The translations under genes and the position numbers were made by a program. From assembly GCF_016862555.1 (NCBI RefSeq), contig NZ_BONE01000001.1, positions 1-64,000 on the forward strand: DNA of 64,000 bases. Direction: 5' to 3'. The notes beneath the pieces are model-generated. The model saw nothing but the letters and a program-made list of their open reading frames with translations, made no database searches and was not told where the DNA came from. This document shows, one piece after another, positions 36,107-45,693 of the stretch (positions are counted from its first letter, which is position 1; the number at the start of each line of letters is the position of its first letter). Source of the DNA: Asanoa siamensis (GTDB lineage Bacteria; Actinomycetota; Actinomycetes; Mycobacteriales; Micromonosporaceae).

Positions 36107-36464
36107 TCAGCACCCTCTCCAGCAGTTCAGTGCCCACCGCATCGTTCGTATCTTCCAGTGAGGTCGGTTCGTAGACCGCGACGAGCCCGTCCGCGGCCAT
36201 ATCGGCGATCAGGACCCGGGCAACACCCAGTGGGAGCTGCATCCGGGCCGCGATCTCCGCGAGCGACTGCAACCGGCCGTCACACAACGCGGCGATGTAT
36301 TGGTGCTCGCGGCCGTGCCCACCCTTGGTGGAGTTGGCGGTGCGGCCACGGACCGTCGTTTCGACGAGTGCCTCGAGGGCGATCTCGAGCCTGGGCCGGG
36401 TGCGGCCGCGGGTGACGGCGTACGGCCGCACCAGCGCGCCGGTTGGCTCGTCCCTGTCGGTCAT
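36087..36464 (-). CDS. DUF742 protein (CvnC-type)
   Basis: This 125-residue protein is a DUF742 family member. RPYAVTRGRTRP near the N-terminus and the winged-helix-like AEIAARMQLPLGVARVLIADM are the family's main blocks. The function is not fully known, but it accompanies roadblock and GTPase proteins in every conservon and probably binds one of them. The stop overlaps the GTPase start, so these two are coupled. A gap of 98 bases separates it from the roadblock gene and may hold an internal processing or promoter site. Confidence 0.9.
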   Translation of the reverse strand: MTDRDEPTGALVRPYAVTRGRTRPRLEIALEALVETTVRGRTANSTKGGHGREHQYIAALCDGRLQSLAEIAARMQLPLGVARVLIADMAADGLVAVYEPTSLEDTNDAVGTELLERVLSGLRRL

Positions 36465-36562
36465 CGCCGTTCACCCCCTTCTCGCATCCGTTGCGCCCGG
36501 CCCGACCGATCGGGACCCGTCGCGTCTTTGTGTTGTTGTGGTGCGCCGTTCCGGAGAACGAC

Positions 36563-36967
36563 TTAGCCGAGCATCCCGGCGGCCGTGCGCGGCGCCGGCG
36601 TCAGCGCCTCACCGACCCGGTCGACCAGCAGGGCCATCTCGTAGCCGACCTGGCCGACGTCGCAGGTGCGAGCCGCCAGGACCGCGAACGAGGAGCCGTC
36701 CGAGATCGACATCAGGAACAGGAACCCGTTGTCCATCTCGACCACGTTCTGCAGGACCGCGCCGCCTTCGAAGCACCGCGCCGCGCCCTGGGTCAGGCTG
36801 ACCAGGCCGGACGAGATCGCCGCCAGCTGGTCGGCCCGGTCGCGCGGCAGGTCCCGCGACGAGGCGAGGAGCAGACCGTCGGCCGAGACCGCGATCGCGT
36901 GTGCGACACCCGGCACGCGGTCGGCGAAGTTGGCGAGCAGCCAGCCGAGATCTTGCGTGGTTGTCAT
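36563..36967 (-). CDS. roadblock/LC7 domain protein (CvnB-type)
   Basis: This 134-residue protein has the roadblock/LC7 fold: [35 protein letters not shown], and [16 protein letters not shown]. Conservon roadblock proteins bind and regulate the associated small GTPase. The ATG at 36967 overlaps the histidine kinase stop by four bases, so stoichiometric synthesis is likely. It is the second gene of the operon kinase, roadblock, DUF742, GTPase. Confidence 0.92.
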   Translation of the reverse strand: MTTTQDLGWLLANFADRVPGVAHAIAVSADGLLLASSRDLPRDRADQLAAISSGLVSLTQGAARCFEGGAVLQNVVEMDNGFLFLMSISDGSSFAVLAARTCDVGQVGYEMALLVDRVGEALTPAPRTAAGMLG

Positions 36968-39900
36968 CGTTCGTGCTCCTTCTGACCGCTCCCGGCACCC
37001 GGACCGTGGCCAGCTTGGGAGGGCTGCCCGGCCGGAGTCGTATCCGAAGTTTCGTCCTTGGGCTGGGTGCGACCGCGCTGCACACCTCGGTGGTAGGCCG
37101 AGAGCAGCCCGCGGACCGCTTCCGGCGTGCGCTTCTGCACGGAGGCGGACGCCTTGTCGACCCCGCCCGGCACGAGCTGCGCCATCGGAACCCGCTTGGG
37201 CAGGCCGGCGCCCGTGGTCTCGTTCACTTGCATCTCCGAGACGGCGGAGGCTGTCCGCCACCCGTCGTCCGCGGCCGTCTGCCAGGAATCCGGCTCCGCC
37301 CGTCGGGTCGCACCGTTGCCGTTGCCGTTGCTGTCGCCCCCGGCGGGCCGGGCAGCGGGCTGGGCCGGGCTCGGCACCGGACGCGTCGGCAGGCCGCTGC
37401 CGCCCGGCGCACCCGCGCCGACCGGGCCACCGGTGGCCGGCGTCGTCCGCGACTGCGGCGAGCTGGTGAGCCGCTGGCTGGCCTCGACCGTGGCGAACTG
37501 CTGCGTCGGCGCCGCGGTGGCGCCACCGCCCACCCGGGCGTCGGCCGGGGCCGGCGTGGGCGCCGCGGTGGCCGCGGGGGCGGCTGCCGCGGGGCTCGGC
37601 GTCGGCGTGAGCGACTCCTCGTCCTCGGCGGCGGCACGGCGCGTGCGGAACCACGCCGACTCCAGCTCGCGGAAGATCGGCAGTTCCATCGTCTCGTCGG
37701 CGAACCGGGCCTTGTTGGTGGCCGGGATGATCGGCGGGACGGCCGGCTGCTGCTGTTGCGCGGCCGCGGGAGCCGCGGCCGGACGCTCGATCCGGGGCAG
37801 CTCGGCGGTCAGGTCGTAACCCGCCGTCTGGCCGACCGGCTGCTGGTGCTGCTGCGGCTCGGCCGCGACCGGCGGCCACGCCGGCGGCGCCTGACCGCCC
37901 GCCGGGGCACCCGACAGGCCGTTGCCGTAGGGCGCCTGCGGCGGTGCGGCCGGCGGGGCCATGGGCGGCGCCGGCGGCGCGGCGGCGGCCTGCGGCTGGC
38001 TCAGCGGGATGCGCGGGCCCTCCGGCTGCTGCGGCTCGCGCGCCGGCAGCCCACCCGCACGACCCGGCACGACCGGGCTGTCGGGCATGGCGATCGGCGG
38101 ACCGGCCGGCGCACTCGGCGGCAGCGTCGGGCCGCCACCCAGCTCCCACGGCTCGGGCTGGCGCGACGACGTCGCGGGCCCGGACGACGGGGGCACGGAG
38201 ATGACCGGCGGCACCGAGATCATCGGCGGCGCCGAGAACGGCGCGGTGCCGTTGTCGCGCGAGGTCTGGCGCGGGATCGCCGGCGACTGCGGGCCGGGGG
38301 TGACCTCACCCTCCATGGCCCAGCCGTCGGTCGCCCGCCGGTGCGGCAACGGCTCGTCGCGCTGCCCGCCGAAGCGGCCACCGCCGTCCTGCGGACCCGC
38401 ACCGGTGAGGTCGGACCAGGCCGGCATCGCGCCGCCGGAGCGGCTCGTGCCGTTGCTGGTGCCGAACCCGTTGGAGCCGTTGGAACCGTTGGGACCGTCG
38501 CTGGGCCGACCACCGAACGCGCTGGCGATGCCGCCACCCGCGCCGGCACCGGCGAGGTCACGGTCGGAGCGCGACACGGGGCCGCTCTCGAGCGCGAGCG
38601 GCGAGCTGAACGGCGACCGGGCGACCTGCGGCGGCTGCTGCTGCTGCTGCTGTTGCTGCACCGGCACCTCGAACGGCATGCCGGCCTGCGGGCCACGACC
38701 GACCAGCGCGCGGGGCACCAGGACCGACGGGGGCAGGGCGACGTCGGCGACCGTGCCACGGTCGGCGGCGGGCCGCAGCTCGACCTTGACGCCGTGCCGC
38801 GCGGCGAGCCGCGCGACCACGACCAGGCCCATCATCCGGGAGACGGCCACGTCGACCATCGGTGGCGTGGCCAGCCGCTCGTTGAGGTCGTTGAGCTGGT
38901 CGTGGGTGATGCCGATGCCGCGGTCCTCGACGTAGAGCACGGCGCGGTCGCCCACGACGCGGGCCTCGACCATGACGTGCGAGTCGGGCGGCGAGAAGGC
39001 GGTCGCGTTGTCGAACAGCTCGGCGACGAGGTGGACGAGGTCGTTGACCGCGTGCGCGGCGACCTCGATGTCGCGGTCGATGACCCCGAACTCGATGCGG
39101 GTGTAGTGCTCGACCTCGGACTGCGCGGCGCGCAGCACGTCGATCAGGGCGGCCGGCTCGCGCTGGATACGCGTGGAGTCGGCACCCGCGAGCACCAGGA
39201 GGTTTTCGTCGTTACGGCGCATCCGGGTCGCCAGGTGGTCGAGCTGGAACAGCTCGGCCAGGCGGTCCGGGTCTTCCTCGCCGCGCTCCAGCCGGTCGAG
39301 GTGACCGATCAGCCGGTCGACCAGGATCTGCGAACGGCGGGCGAGGTTGACGAACATCGTCGCGACGGAGGCCCGCAGGGCGGCCTGCTCGGCCGCGGTG
39401 CGGACGGCTTCGAGGTGGACCGCGTTGAACGCCTCGGTCACCTGGCCGAACTCGTCCTTGCTGCGGACGGGCAGCGGCTCGGCGATCTGGTTGGCCAACT
39501 GGGCCGGCGACATCTGGGTGGACAGCGCCGGGTCACGTAGTCGGGACACCGCCTGCGGCAGGCCGTACTGCGCGACCGCCAGGGCGCCGTGCCGCAGCTC
39601 GCGTAGCGACCGCGCCATCGACCGGGCGACCAACCAGGCGAACAGGATGGCCAGCAGCAGCATGGCCAGCAGCAGGCCGGTCTCGATGAGGACCTGGCGC
39701 TGCACCTCGTCGCGGAGGGTGGTGGCGGTGTCGACGACCGAGTTGTCGAGGCGTCGCTCGACGCTGCGGATCAACCGGCTGTGGCCGAGCAGCGCGCTGT
39801 CCCACGAGTCCTTGGTGAAGGGCGCGTTGGCGAACAGGCCGTCGGTGCCCATGCTGCCGGTGATCCAGCCCGCGAACGAGGTCGACGAGCGCAGGTCGGA

Positions 39901-40695
39901 GCCGGCGACGGTCTGGTTGTACTGCTCGCGCTCGGCCACGGTGCCGACCGAGACGAAGGTCTCCGCCGCCTGCACCTGGCCGGTCTGCGAGGCGATGAAC
40001 TCCTTCTTGAGGTTCTGGTTCATCGACCCGGCGCTGTAGGCCTGCAGGACGACGAGGCGCTCCTGCGAGAGGAACTCCTTCTGTCGTGCGACCGCGGCCA
40101 CGGTCCGCATGCGCTCGCTCAGGCCCGTGTTGGAGGCCAGCTGGGCGGCGCCGTCGCGGAGCGTCAGCAGGTTGTCGACGAGGGCGTTGTAGGCGTTGGA
40201 CGAGTCGGTGAAGGCGAACTTCTTGCCCGTCACCTGGCTGCGCACGCCCGGCAGGCCCTGGAGGCCGGCGTCGATCTGGTTGAGCGTGGAGACGAAGTTG
40301 CCCGGCAGGTCGTTGAGCGAAGCGCGCTGGGTCGCGTAGTTGTTGACGACGCGCTCGACAGCCTGCTGCGCCGAGTCGAAGACCGGGCGGTACTTCTCCG
40401 CTTCCTTGTCGCTTTGAGCGCCGAGCAGGAGAGCCGCGGCGGCCCGCTCGTTCTGCAGGTTCTGGACGAGATCCCCGGACGCTTCCACCACTACGGCGAG
40501 GTCGCGTGCCTGGTCCGCGTTCTCCGATGTCCTGATGTGGTCGATGAGGCCGTTTGTGCCGACCACGATCGTCGCCAGGGTCGGCACGATCATGATCAGG
40601 CCGAGCTTCGACCAAATCGGCAGATCACGAAGCCGGCCGGCTGGCCGGCGGAGACGCGACATGAAGGAATTCGCCGTCTTCGGCCGCTTGCTCAC
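36964..40695 (-). CDS. nitrate/nitrite-sensor-type histidine kinase (CvnA-type)
   Basis: This 1243-residue sensor kinase anchors the conservon. A membrane helix lies near residues 28-48. An extracellular NIT (nitrate/nitrite-sensing) domain follows to about residue 330 ([16 protein letters not shown], and later [14 protein letters not shown]), then a second helix near 340-360 and a HAMP-like region. The dimerisation block is [20 protein letters not shown] and the ATPase block is [16 protein letters not shown]. The last 600 residues are a Pro/Gly/Gln-rich disordered tail ending in a module with [21 protein letters not shown] near residue 1163, and YHRGVQRG. The GTG at 40695 has GGAGGG seven bases upstream. 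The signal is unknown. Confidence 0.92.
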   Translation of the reverse strand: MSKRPKTANSFMSRLRRPAGRLRDLPIWSKLGLIMIVPTLATIVVGTNGLIDHIRTSENADQARDLAVVVEASGDLVQNLQNERAAAALLLGAQSDKEAEKYRPVFDSAQQAVERVVNNYATQRASLNDLPGNFVSTLNQIDAGLQGLPGVRSQVTGKKFAFTDSSNAYNALVDNLLTLRDGAAQLASNTGLSERMRTVAAVARQKEFLSQERLVVLQAYSAGSMNQNLKKEFIASQTGQVQAAETFVSVGTVAEREQYNQTVAGSDLRSSTSFAGWITGSMGTDGLFANAPFTKDSWDSALLGHSRLIRSVERRLDNSVVDTATTLRDEVQRQVLIETGLLLAMLLLAILFAWLVARSMARSLRELRHGALAVAQYGLPQAVSRLRDPALSTQMSPAQLANQIAEPLPVRSKDEFGQVTEAFNAVHLEAVRTAAEQAALRASVATMFVNLARRSQILVDRLIGHLDRLERGEEDPDRLAELFQLDHLATRMRRNDENLLVLAGADSTRIQREPAALIDVLRAAQSEVEHYTRIEFGVIDRDIEVAAHAVNDLVHLVAELFDNATAFSPPDSHVMVEARVVGDRAVLYVEDRGIGITHDQLNDLNERLATPPMVDVAVSRMMGLVVVARLAARHGVKVELRPAADRGTVADVALPPSVLVPRALVGRGPQAGMPFEVPVQQQQQQQQPPQVARSPFSSPLALESGPVSRSDRDLAGAGAGGGIASAFGGRPSDGPNGSNGSNGFGTSNGTSRSGGAMPAWSDLTGAGPQDGGGRFGGQRDEPLPHRRATDGWAMEGEVTPGPQSPAIPRQTSRDNGTAPFSAPPMISVPPVISVPPSSGPATSSRQPEPWELGGGPTLPPSAPAGPPIAMPDSPVVPGRAGGLPAREPQQPEGPRIPLSQPQAAAAPPAPPMAPPAAPPQAPYGNGLSGAPAGGQAPPAWPPVAAEPQQHQQPVGQTAGYDLTAELPRIERPAAAPAAAQQQQPAVPPIIPATNKARFADETMELPIFRELESAWFRTRRAAAEDEESLTPTPSPAAAAPAATAAPTPAPADARVGGGATAAPTQQFATVEASQRLTSSPQSRTTPATGGPVGAGAPGGSGLPTRPVPSPAQPAARPAGGDSNGNGNGATRRAEPDSWQTAADDGWRTASAVSEMQVNETTGAGLPKRVPMAQLVPGGVDKASASVQKRTPEAVRGLLSAYHRGVQRGRTQPKDETSDTTPAGQPSQAGHGPGAGSGQKEHER

Positions 40696-41059
40696 GTCAC
40701 CGCCCTCCGGTTCGGCGCCGTCAGGAAATTGCGCACGGGCACCGCCGATCGACCGACCCGGGCGGGTCGGACCCTGGGCATTCCATCACGTCGGCCGGTC
40801 AAAGAGAAAGCCCACCCTGTCCGTGATCGCCGTACTGATGCGATGTTCAGTCCGTTTGTCAGCACCGCGTTTGGTCGGCGTCACCCTAGGTGAGGATCGA
40901 TCTACCGCGGCCCGTACTTCTTCCGTGGCGCGCGGATCCGTGCGACCCCCTCAACGGCGAGGGCCACCGTTGATTAGGCCGAATGGACAATAGAAAAGGC
41001 CCGTTAAGTCTGGATTGGACTTCCGAAACGCCGGATTGTGCATCCAGCGAAGACGTCCG
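40696..41059. other. intergenic region upstream of the conservon
   Basis: This 364-base gap lies between the add stop and the kinase start, both on the minus strand, and holds no gene I can support. Its AT content is higher than average. A TAGGGT -10-like box on the minus strand at 40883-40888 could drive the conservon, but no good -35 was found. A CGCCAATTTGGCG-type palindrome overlaps the end of add and may contribute to termination. Confidence 0.4.
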
Positions 41060-42133
41060 TCACGCCAATTTGGCGTACGCGGGCTTGATCACCTCATTGA
41101 TGATGCTGAGCCGCTCGTCGAACGGGATGAAGGCGCTCTTCATCGCGTTGATGGTGAACCACTGCAGCTCAGCCCAGCCCCAGCCGAACGCGTCGACCAG
41201 CAGCCCCATCTCGCGCGACATCGAGGTGCCGCTCATCAGCCGGTTGTCGGTGTTGACCGTCACCCGGAAGCGCAGGTCGCGCAGCAACCCGATGGGGTGC
41301 TGCTCGATCGACGGCGCCGCGCCCGTCTGCACGTTGGACGACGGGCACAGCTCGAGCGGGATCCGCTTGTCGCGCACGTACGCGGAGAGCCGGCCGAGCA
41401 CCGGCGAACCGCCCGGCGTGATGTCGTCGACCAGCCGCACGCCGTGCCCCAGCCGGTCGGCGCCGCACCACTGGATCGCCTGCCAGATCGACGGCAGCCC
41501 GAAGGCCTCGCCGGCATGGATGGTGAAGTGGAAGTTCTCGCGCTGGAGGTATTCGAACGCGTCCAGGTGGCGGGTGGGCGGGAACCCCGCCTCGGCGCCG
41601 GCGATGTCGAAGCCGACCACCCCGGTGTCCCGGTAGCGGACCGCCAACTCGGCGATCTCCTGCGACCGGGCGGCGTGCCGCATCGCGGTGAGCAGCGTGC
41701 CGACCCGGATCTGCTGCCCCTTGGCGGCGGCCTGCTCGGTGCCGTCAGCGAAACCGCGCAGCACCGCCTCGACCACGCCGTCGAGGCTCAGGCCGCGCTC
41801 CAGGTGCTGCTCGGGCGCGAACCGGACCTCGGCGTAGACGACGCCGTCGGCGGCCAGGTCGAGCGCGCACTCCGCGGCGACCCGGTGCAACGCGGCCGGG
41901 GTCTGCATCACCGCGACCGTGTGGTCGAACGTCTCCAGGTAGCGTTCCAACGAGCCGGAGTCGGCGGACTCGACGAACCACTGCCCGAGCTCGCCCGGAT
42001 CCGTGGTCGGCAGGGCATGGTCGACCTCGGCGGCCAGGTCGACGACCGTCGCCGGTCGGAGCCCACCGTCGAGGTGGTCGTGCAGCAGTGCCTTGGGTGC
42101 CTTGACGATCTCTTCCATGCCGATTGCGACCAT
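41060..42133 (-). CDS. add: adenosine deaminase
   Basis: This 357-residue zinc enzyme converts adenosine and deoxyadenosine to inosine and deoxyinosine. The metal site HDHLDGG replaces the more common HxHLDG with the same ligands, and HAGE, LGHGVRL and the VNTDNRLMS segment carry the remaining active-site residues. Length is normal. A TAGGGT -10 box lies six bases before the ATG at 42133, implying a leaderless transcript, so an in-frame ATG five codons later is not needed. It is divergent from the RlmA-like gene. With cdd and deoA nearby it makes up the nucleoside catabolic set. Confidence 0.93.
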   Translation of the reverse strand: MVAIGMEEIVKAPKALLHDHLDGGLRPATVVDLAAEVDHALPTTDPGELGQWFVESADSGSLERYLETFDHTVAVMQTPAALHRVAAECALDLAADGVVYAEVRFAPEQHLERGLSLDGVVEAVLRGFADGTEQAAAKGQQIRVGTLLTAMRHAARSQEIAELAVRYRDTGVVGFDIAGAEAGFPPTRHLDAFEYLQRENFHFTIHAGEAFGLPSIWQAIQWCGADRLGHGVRLVDDITPGGSPVLGRLSAYVRDKRIPLELCPSSNVQTGAAPSIEQHPIGLLRDLRFRVTVNTDNRLMSGTSMSREMGLLVDAFGWGWAELQWFTINAMKSAFIPFDERLSIINEVIKPAYAKLA

Positions 42134-42139
42134 GGAAAG

Positions 42140-42145
42140 ACCCTA
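42140..42145 (-). promoter_or_regulatory. -10 box of add, leaderless
   Basis: TAGGGT on the minus strand ends six bases before the ATG at 42133. No ribosome-binding site is visible in the gap. Confidence 0.5.
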
Positions 42146-42159
42146 GTGGCTGAGGATGG

Positions 42160-42972
42160 ATGAACCCCGACGTTGTCGCACACCTGCGGTGTCCGGTGTG
42201 CCGCGAAACACTGCGCGTCGCTGACGCGCGCACGCTGCGTTGTCCGCGGGGGCACAGCTTCGACCTGGCCAGACAGGGGTACGCGGACCTGAGCGCGGGC
42301 CGGTCGCCGCACACCGGTGACACGCCGGAGATGGTCGCCGCGCGCGCCGCGTTCCTGGGCAGCGGGCACTACGGGTTCGTCAGCGCGGCGCTCGCCGACG
42401 CGGCCGCGGGGGCCGGCGGGCTGGTCGTCGACGTCGGCGGCGGCACGGGGCAGCACCTCGCGGTGGTGCTGGACCGCGACCCCGACCTGCTCGGCCTGGT
42501 CGTCGACGCGTCGAAGCCCGCGCTGCGGCGGGCGGCGAAGGCGCACGAGCGGGCGGGTGCGGTGCGGGCCGACGCCTGGGACCGGCTGCCGCTGGCCGAC
42601 CACGGCACCGCCGTGCTGCTCGACGTGTTCGCGCCGCGCAACGGCGCCGAGTTCCACCGCGTGCTGCGGGCCGACGGCCGCCTGCTGGTCGTGACGCCCG
42701 AGCCCGACCACCTGGCCGAGCTCGTCGCGGCGCTGGGGCTGCTGGCGGTCGACCCGGCCAAGGAGGAGCGGCTGGCGGCCAGCCTGGACACGCACTTCAC
42801 GCTGGTACGGCGGCAGTCACTGCGGCACACCATGCGGCTGGACCACGCCGAGGTCGCCACGGTGGTGGGCATGGGCCCGAGCGCCTGGCACCGCGACGCC
42901 GCCGCGATCGACCTGCCGACACCGGTCGAGGTGACGGCGGCGGTACGACTCGACCAATACCGGCCTAGGTAG
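42160..42972 (+). CDS. RlmA/TlrB-like 23S rRNA guanine-N1 methyltransferase
   Basis: This 270-residue SAM-dependent methyltransferase has a zinc finger at residues 11-33 (CPVC, then CPRGHSF), followed by ARQGYADLSAG, a signature of the RlmA family. The Rossmann motif I is VVDVGGGTGQ. Family members methylate N1 of G745 or G748 of 23S rRNA. TlrB at G748 gives resistance to tylosin, while RlmA modifies G745. Which residue this one targets cannot be read from sequence. A housekeeping role is at least as likely as resistance, because no macrolide cluster is nearby. It is divergent from add and its stop overlaps the convergent DUF4272 gene by eight bases. Confidence 0.85.
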   Translation: MNPDVVAHLRCPVCRETLRVADARTLRCPRGHSFDLARQGYADLSAGRSPHTGDTPEMVAARAAFLGSGHYGFVSAALADAAAGAGGLVVDVGGGTGQHLAVVLDRDPDLLGLVVDASKPALRRAAKAHERAGAVRADAWDRLPLADHGTAVLLDVFAPRNGAEFHRVLRADGRLLVVTPEPDHLAELVAALGLLAVDPAKEERLAASLDTHFTLVRRQSLRHTMRLDHAEVATVVGMGPSAWHRDAAAIDLPTPVEVTAAVRLDQYRPR

Positions 42973-43645
42973 ACAGGTCGACCTCTTCCCAACCGCCGGG
43001 CGGGTCGTGGTAGGGCCCCTTGAAGACCACCGCCCACTCCAGCGCCCAGCGCCGCTGCCCGATCGCGTTGGCGTCGATGACGCCCGGCAGGTCGATGCCC
43101 CGGCGCTCGGCCTCGAGATAGCTCCAGTCGAGGCAGTAGTAGAAGTCGAGCATCGCGGCGGCCTCGGCGGCGTCCCGCGGCGCGGCCAGGATGCGCGACC
43201 GCCACGTCCGGAATGTCTCGCCTTCCGGCAGGTGCGGCAACGCGTCCATCAACCGCTCGTCGGTCGGCGCGGTCGGGTCGAGGTGCTTGCTCATCCCGAG
43301 CAGCCAGGCGAGCGCGAAGATCGCGTCGTGGTGCAGCACGAACGACCGCCGGTCGCCCCGCTCGGCCACCACGAACTGCCATTCCGGCGGCGTGACCAGC
43401 TCGACCAGGTGCGAGGTGAGCAACCAGCTCATCGCCGCCTGGGGCGGCATGCCGAAGCAGCGGGCCAGCACCAGGTGCAGGATCGCCGTGCGCGCCTCGA
43501 TGTCGCCGGTGGGCCGCAGCTCGACCTCGTCGCCGGGCTCCCACACGAGCGGAAAACCGGCCGGTGGGGTCGGCAGCCGAAGTCGGCGCAGCTCATCGAC
43601 ACTGGCGGCGCGGATCGGCCGCGGGTCGGGAGCAGACACGGACAC
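42965..43645 (-). CDS. DUF4272 domain protein
   Basis: This 226-residue soluble protein matches the DUF4272 pattern: IEARTAILHLVLARCFGM near the N-terminal third, the helical LDFYYCLDWSYLEA, and a C-terminal RRWALEWAV. No catalytic residues are evident and its function is unknown. The GTG at 43645 has an AGAGGA ribosome-binding site. It lies 72 bases downstream of deoA on the same strand and could be the last gene of the nucleoside operon, although the gap allows a separate promoter. Confidence 0.8.
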   Translation of the reverse strand: MSVSAPDPRPIRAASVDELRRLRLPTPPAGFPLVWEPGDEVELRPTGDIEARTAILHLVLARCFGMPPQAAMSWLLTSHLVELVTPPEWQFVVAERGDRRSFVLHHDAIFALAWLLGMSKHLDPTAPTDERLMDALPHLPEGETFRTWRSRILAAPRDAAEAAAMLDFYYCLDWSYLEAERRGIDLPGVIDANAIGQRRWALEWAVVFKGPYHDPPGGWEEVDLST

Positions 43646-43717
43646 AGGCGTAGTTCCTCTGGCGTCGGTGATCCCCCTGGCCAGCGAGGATAGCCCCTCC
43701 GGGCGCGCAGCGGAATG

Positions 43718-44995
43718 TCAGGCGAGGCGATCTATCACCAGTGGCCGCACTGCCGGTGCGACGTCGGTGACCGACACCGCGCCGGCGGCCGCCTCGAGCG
43801 CGGGCGCGAACCGGGCCGGATCGTCGGTACGCAGCTCGTAGAGCGGCTCGCCCGCCCGCACCGGGTCGCCGGGCCGCCGGTGCAGCACCACGCCCGCCGC
43901 CGCGGAGACCGGATCCTCCTTGCGGGCCCGGCCGGCGCCGAGGCGCCACGCGGCGACACCGATGGCGTACGCGTCGACCGCGGCCACGAACCCGTCGGCC
44001 TCGGCGGTGACCGTGTGCGTCTCGCGCGCGGTCGCCAGCTTGGCGTCGGGGTCGCCGCCCTGCGCCCGGACCATCGCCCGCCAGGCGTCCATGGCGCGGC
44101 CGTCGGCGAGCGCCGCGGCCGGGTCGGCGTCGGGCCGTCCGGCGGCGTCGAGCATCTCCCGCGCCAGCGCGAGGGTCAGCTCGACCACGTCGGCCGGGCC
44201 GCCGCCGGCCAGCACGGCCACCGACTCCTCGACCTCGACGGCGTTGCCGACCGCCAGGCCGAGCGGCGTGGACATGTCGGTGAGCAGCGCGACGGTCCGC
44301 ACCCCGTGGGCGGTGCCCAGGTCGACCATCGTGCGGGCCAGCTCGCGCGCGTCGTCCAGGGACTTCATGAACGCGCCGGAGCCGACCTTGACGTCGAGCA
44401 CCAGCGCGCCGGTGCCTTCGGCGATCTTCTTGCTCATGATCGAGCTGGCGATCAGCGGGATCGCCTCGACCGTGCCGGTGACGTCGCGCAGCGCGTACAG
44501 CTTGCGGTCGGCCGGGGCCAGCCCTTCGCCCGCCGCGCAGATCACCGCGCCGACGTCGCGCAGTTGGGCGATGAACTCGGCGTTGTCGAGTTGGGCCCGC
44601 CAGCCGGGGATCGACTCGAGCTTGTCGAGGGTGCCGCCGGTGTGGCCGAGCCCGCGCCCGGAGAGTTGCGGCACGGCGACGCCGCACGCGGCGACCAGCG
44701 GCGTGAGCGGCAGCGTGATCTTGTCGCCGACGCCGCCGGTGCTGTGCTTGTCGGCGGTCGGGCGGTCGACCGCGGAGAGGTCGAGCCGCTCACCGCTGGC
44801 GATCATGGCGGCGGTCCACCGGGCGATCTCGGCGGGCGTCATGCCGCGCAGCAGGATGGCCATCGCGAGCGCCGACATCTGCTCGTCGGCGACCACACCC
44901 TTGGTGTACGCGTCGACCACCCAGTCGATGGCCGCGTCGGAGAGCACGCCACCGTCGCGCTTGGTCCGGATGACGTCGACGGCCGCGAACGTCAC
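43718..44995 (-). CDS. deoA: thymidine phosphorylase
   Basis: This 425-residue enzyme splits thymidine (and probably deoxyuridine) with phosphate, releasing thymine and 2-deoxyribose 1-phosphate. Markers are DVIRTKRDGGVLSD, the phosphate/nucleoside site KHSTGGVGDK, LGHTGGTLDKLE, and DVKVGSGAFMK. Family length is normal. The GTG start overlaps the cdd stop by four bases. It is downstream of the nucleoside ABC genes and cdd in one transcript. Its product would feed a phosphopentomutase and then deoC, both candidates for which lie elsewhere in the window. Confidence 0.95.
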   Translation of the reverse strand: MTFAAVDVIRTKRDGGVLSDAAIDWVVDAYTKGVVADEQMSALAMAILLRGMTPAEIARWTAAMIASGERLDLSAVDRPTADKHSTGGVGDKITLPLTPLVAACGVAVPQLSGRGLGHTGGTLDKLESIPGWRAQLDNAEFIAQLRDVGAVICAAGEGLAPADRKLYALRDVTGTVEAIPLIASSIMSKKIAEGTGALVLDVKVGSGAFMKSLDDARELARTMVDLGTAHGVRTVALLTDMSTPLGLAVGNAVEVEESVAVLAGGGPADVVELTLALAREMLDAAGRPDADPAAALADGRAMDAWRAMVRAQGGDPDAKLATARETHTVTAEADGFVAAVDAYAIGVAAWRLGAGRARKEDPVSAAAGVVLHRRPGDPVRAGEPLYELRTDDPARFAPALEAAAGAVSVTDVAPAVRPLVIDRLA

Positions 44996-45684
44996 GCTTC
45001 CCACCGCTTTCCGATCTCGGCCGGGGGCTCGCCCTCGCCGGCCCACCAGGTCTCGCCGGCCTCGTCGACGACCACGATGCGGGCCGTGCGGGCCCGGGCC
45101 CACTCGATCCCGGGTCGCGGCTCGGGCCAGGTCGGCGCCTCCTCGAGGATGCCGGTCTCCTCGCCCTCGCCGGCCGAACGCTCCCAGTAGCCCGTCCAGA
45201 CCAGCGCGCCGCCGGCACTGTCGGTGTGCACGAAGACCGTGCCGCGACCGCGCCAGCGGGCCAGACGCTCGGGGACCTCCGGGATCGCGACCCGAGGCCG
45301 GTCGAGGTTGGCCGGGCCGAACGCGTGTGGCAGCAGGTCGCCCACCCGCAGCGGCTCGGGCACCGCCTCGACCAGGCAGTCGGGGCCGCCGTGCTCGAAG
45401 AGCAACTGCCGGCAGCGGCCGCAGGGCATCAGCGGCGCGCCGGCGCCGTCGACGCAGGAGACCGCGACCAGCCGGCCGCCGCCCGAGGCGTGCAGGGCGG
45501 AGACCATGCCGCACTCGGCGCACAGCGTCACGCCGTACGACGCGTTCTCCACGTTGCAGCCGACCACGATCCGCCCGTCGTCGACGAGCCCGGCGACACC
45601 GACCGGAAAGTCCGAGTACGGCGCGTACGCGTGGCCCATCACCTCGACGGCGGCCGCCCGCAGCGCCACCCAGTCGATCTCCAT
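44992..45684 (-). CDS. cdd: cytidine deaminase with C-terminal extension
   Basis: This 230-residue zinc enzyme converts cytidine and deoxycytidine to uridine and deoxyuridine. The catalytic core is normal: NVENASYGVTLCAECGMV with the CAE motif, and PCGRCRQLL with the two remaining zinc cysteines, within about residues 1-132. About 95 residues follow the core (RGTVFVHTDSAGGALVWTGYW onward) and are not part of usual homotetrameric Cdd proteins. They look folded and not low-complexity. The stop overlaps the deoA start, and the gene lies nine bases after the second permease gene. Confidence 0.92.
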   Translation of the reverse strand: MEIDWVALRAAAVEVMGHAYAPYSDFPVGVAGLVDDGRIVVGCNVENASYGVTLCAECGMVSALHASGGGRLVAVSCVDGAGAPLMPCGRCRQLLFEHGGPDCLVEAVPEPLRVGDLLPHAFGPANLDRPRVAIPEVPERLARWRGRGTVFVHTDSAGGALVWTGYWERSAGEGEETGILEEAPTWPEPRPGIEWARARTARIVVVDEAGETWWAGEGEPPAEIGKRWEA

Positions 45685-45693
45685 GACCAGACC

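Noticed and set aside
36901-39540. 879-codon plus-strand frame antisense to the histidine kinase
   Set aside because: No domains, Arg/Gly-rich, and opposite to a kinase with NIT, HAMP and ATPase blocks.
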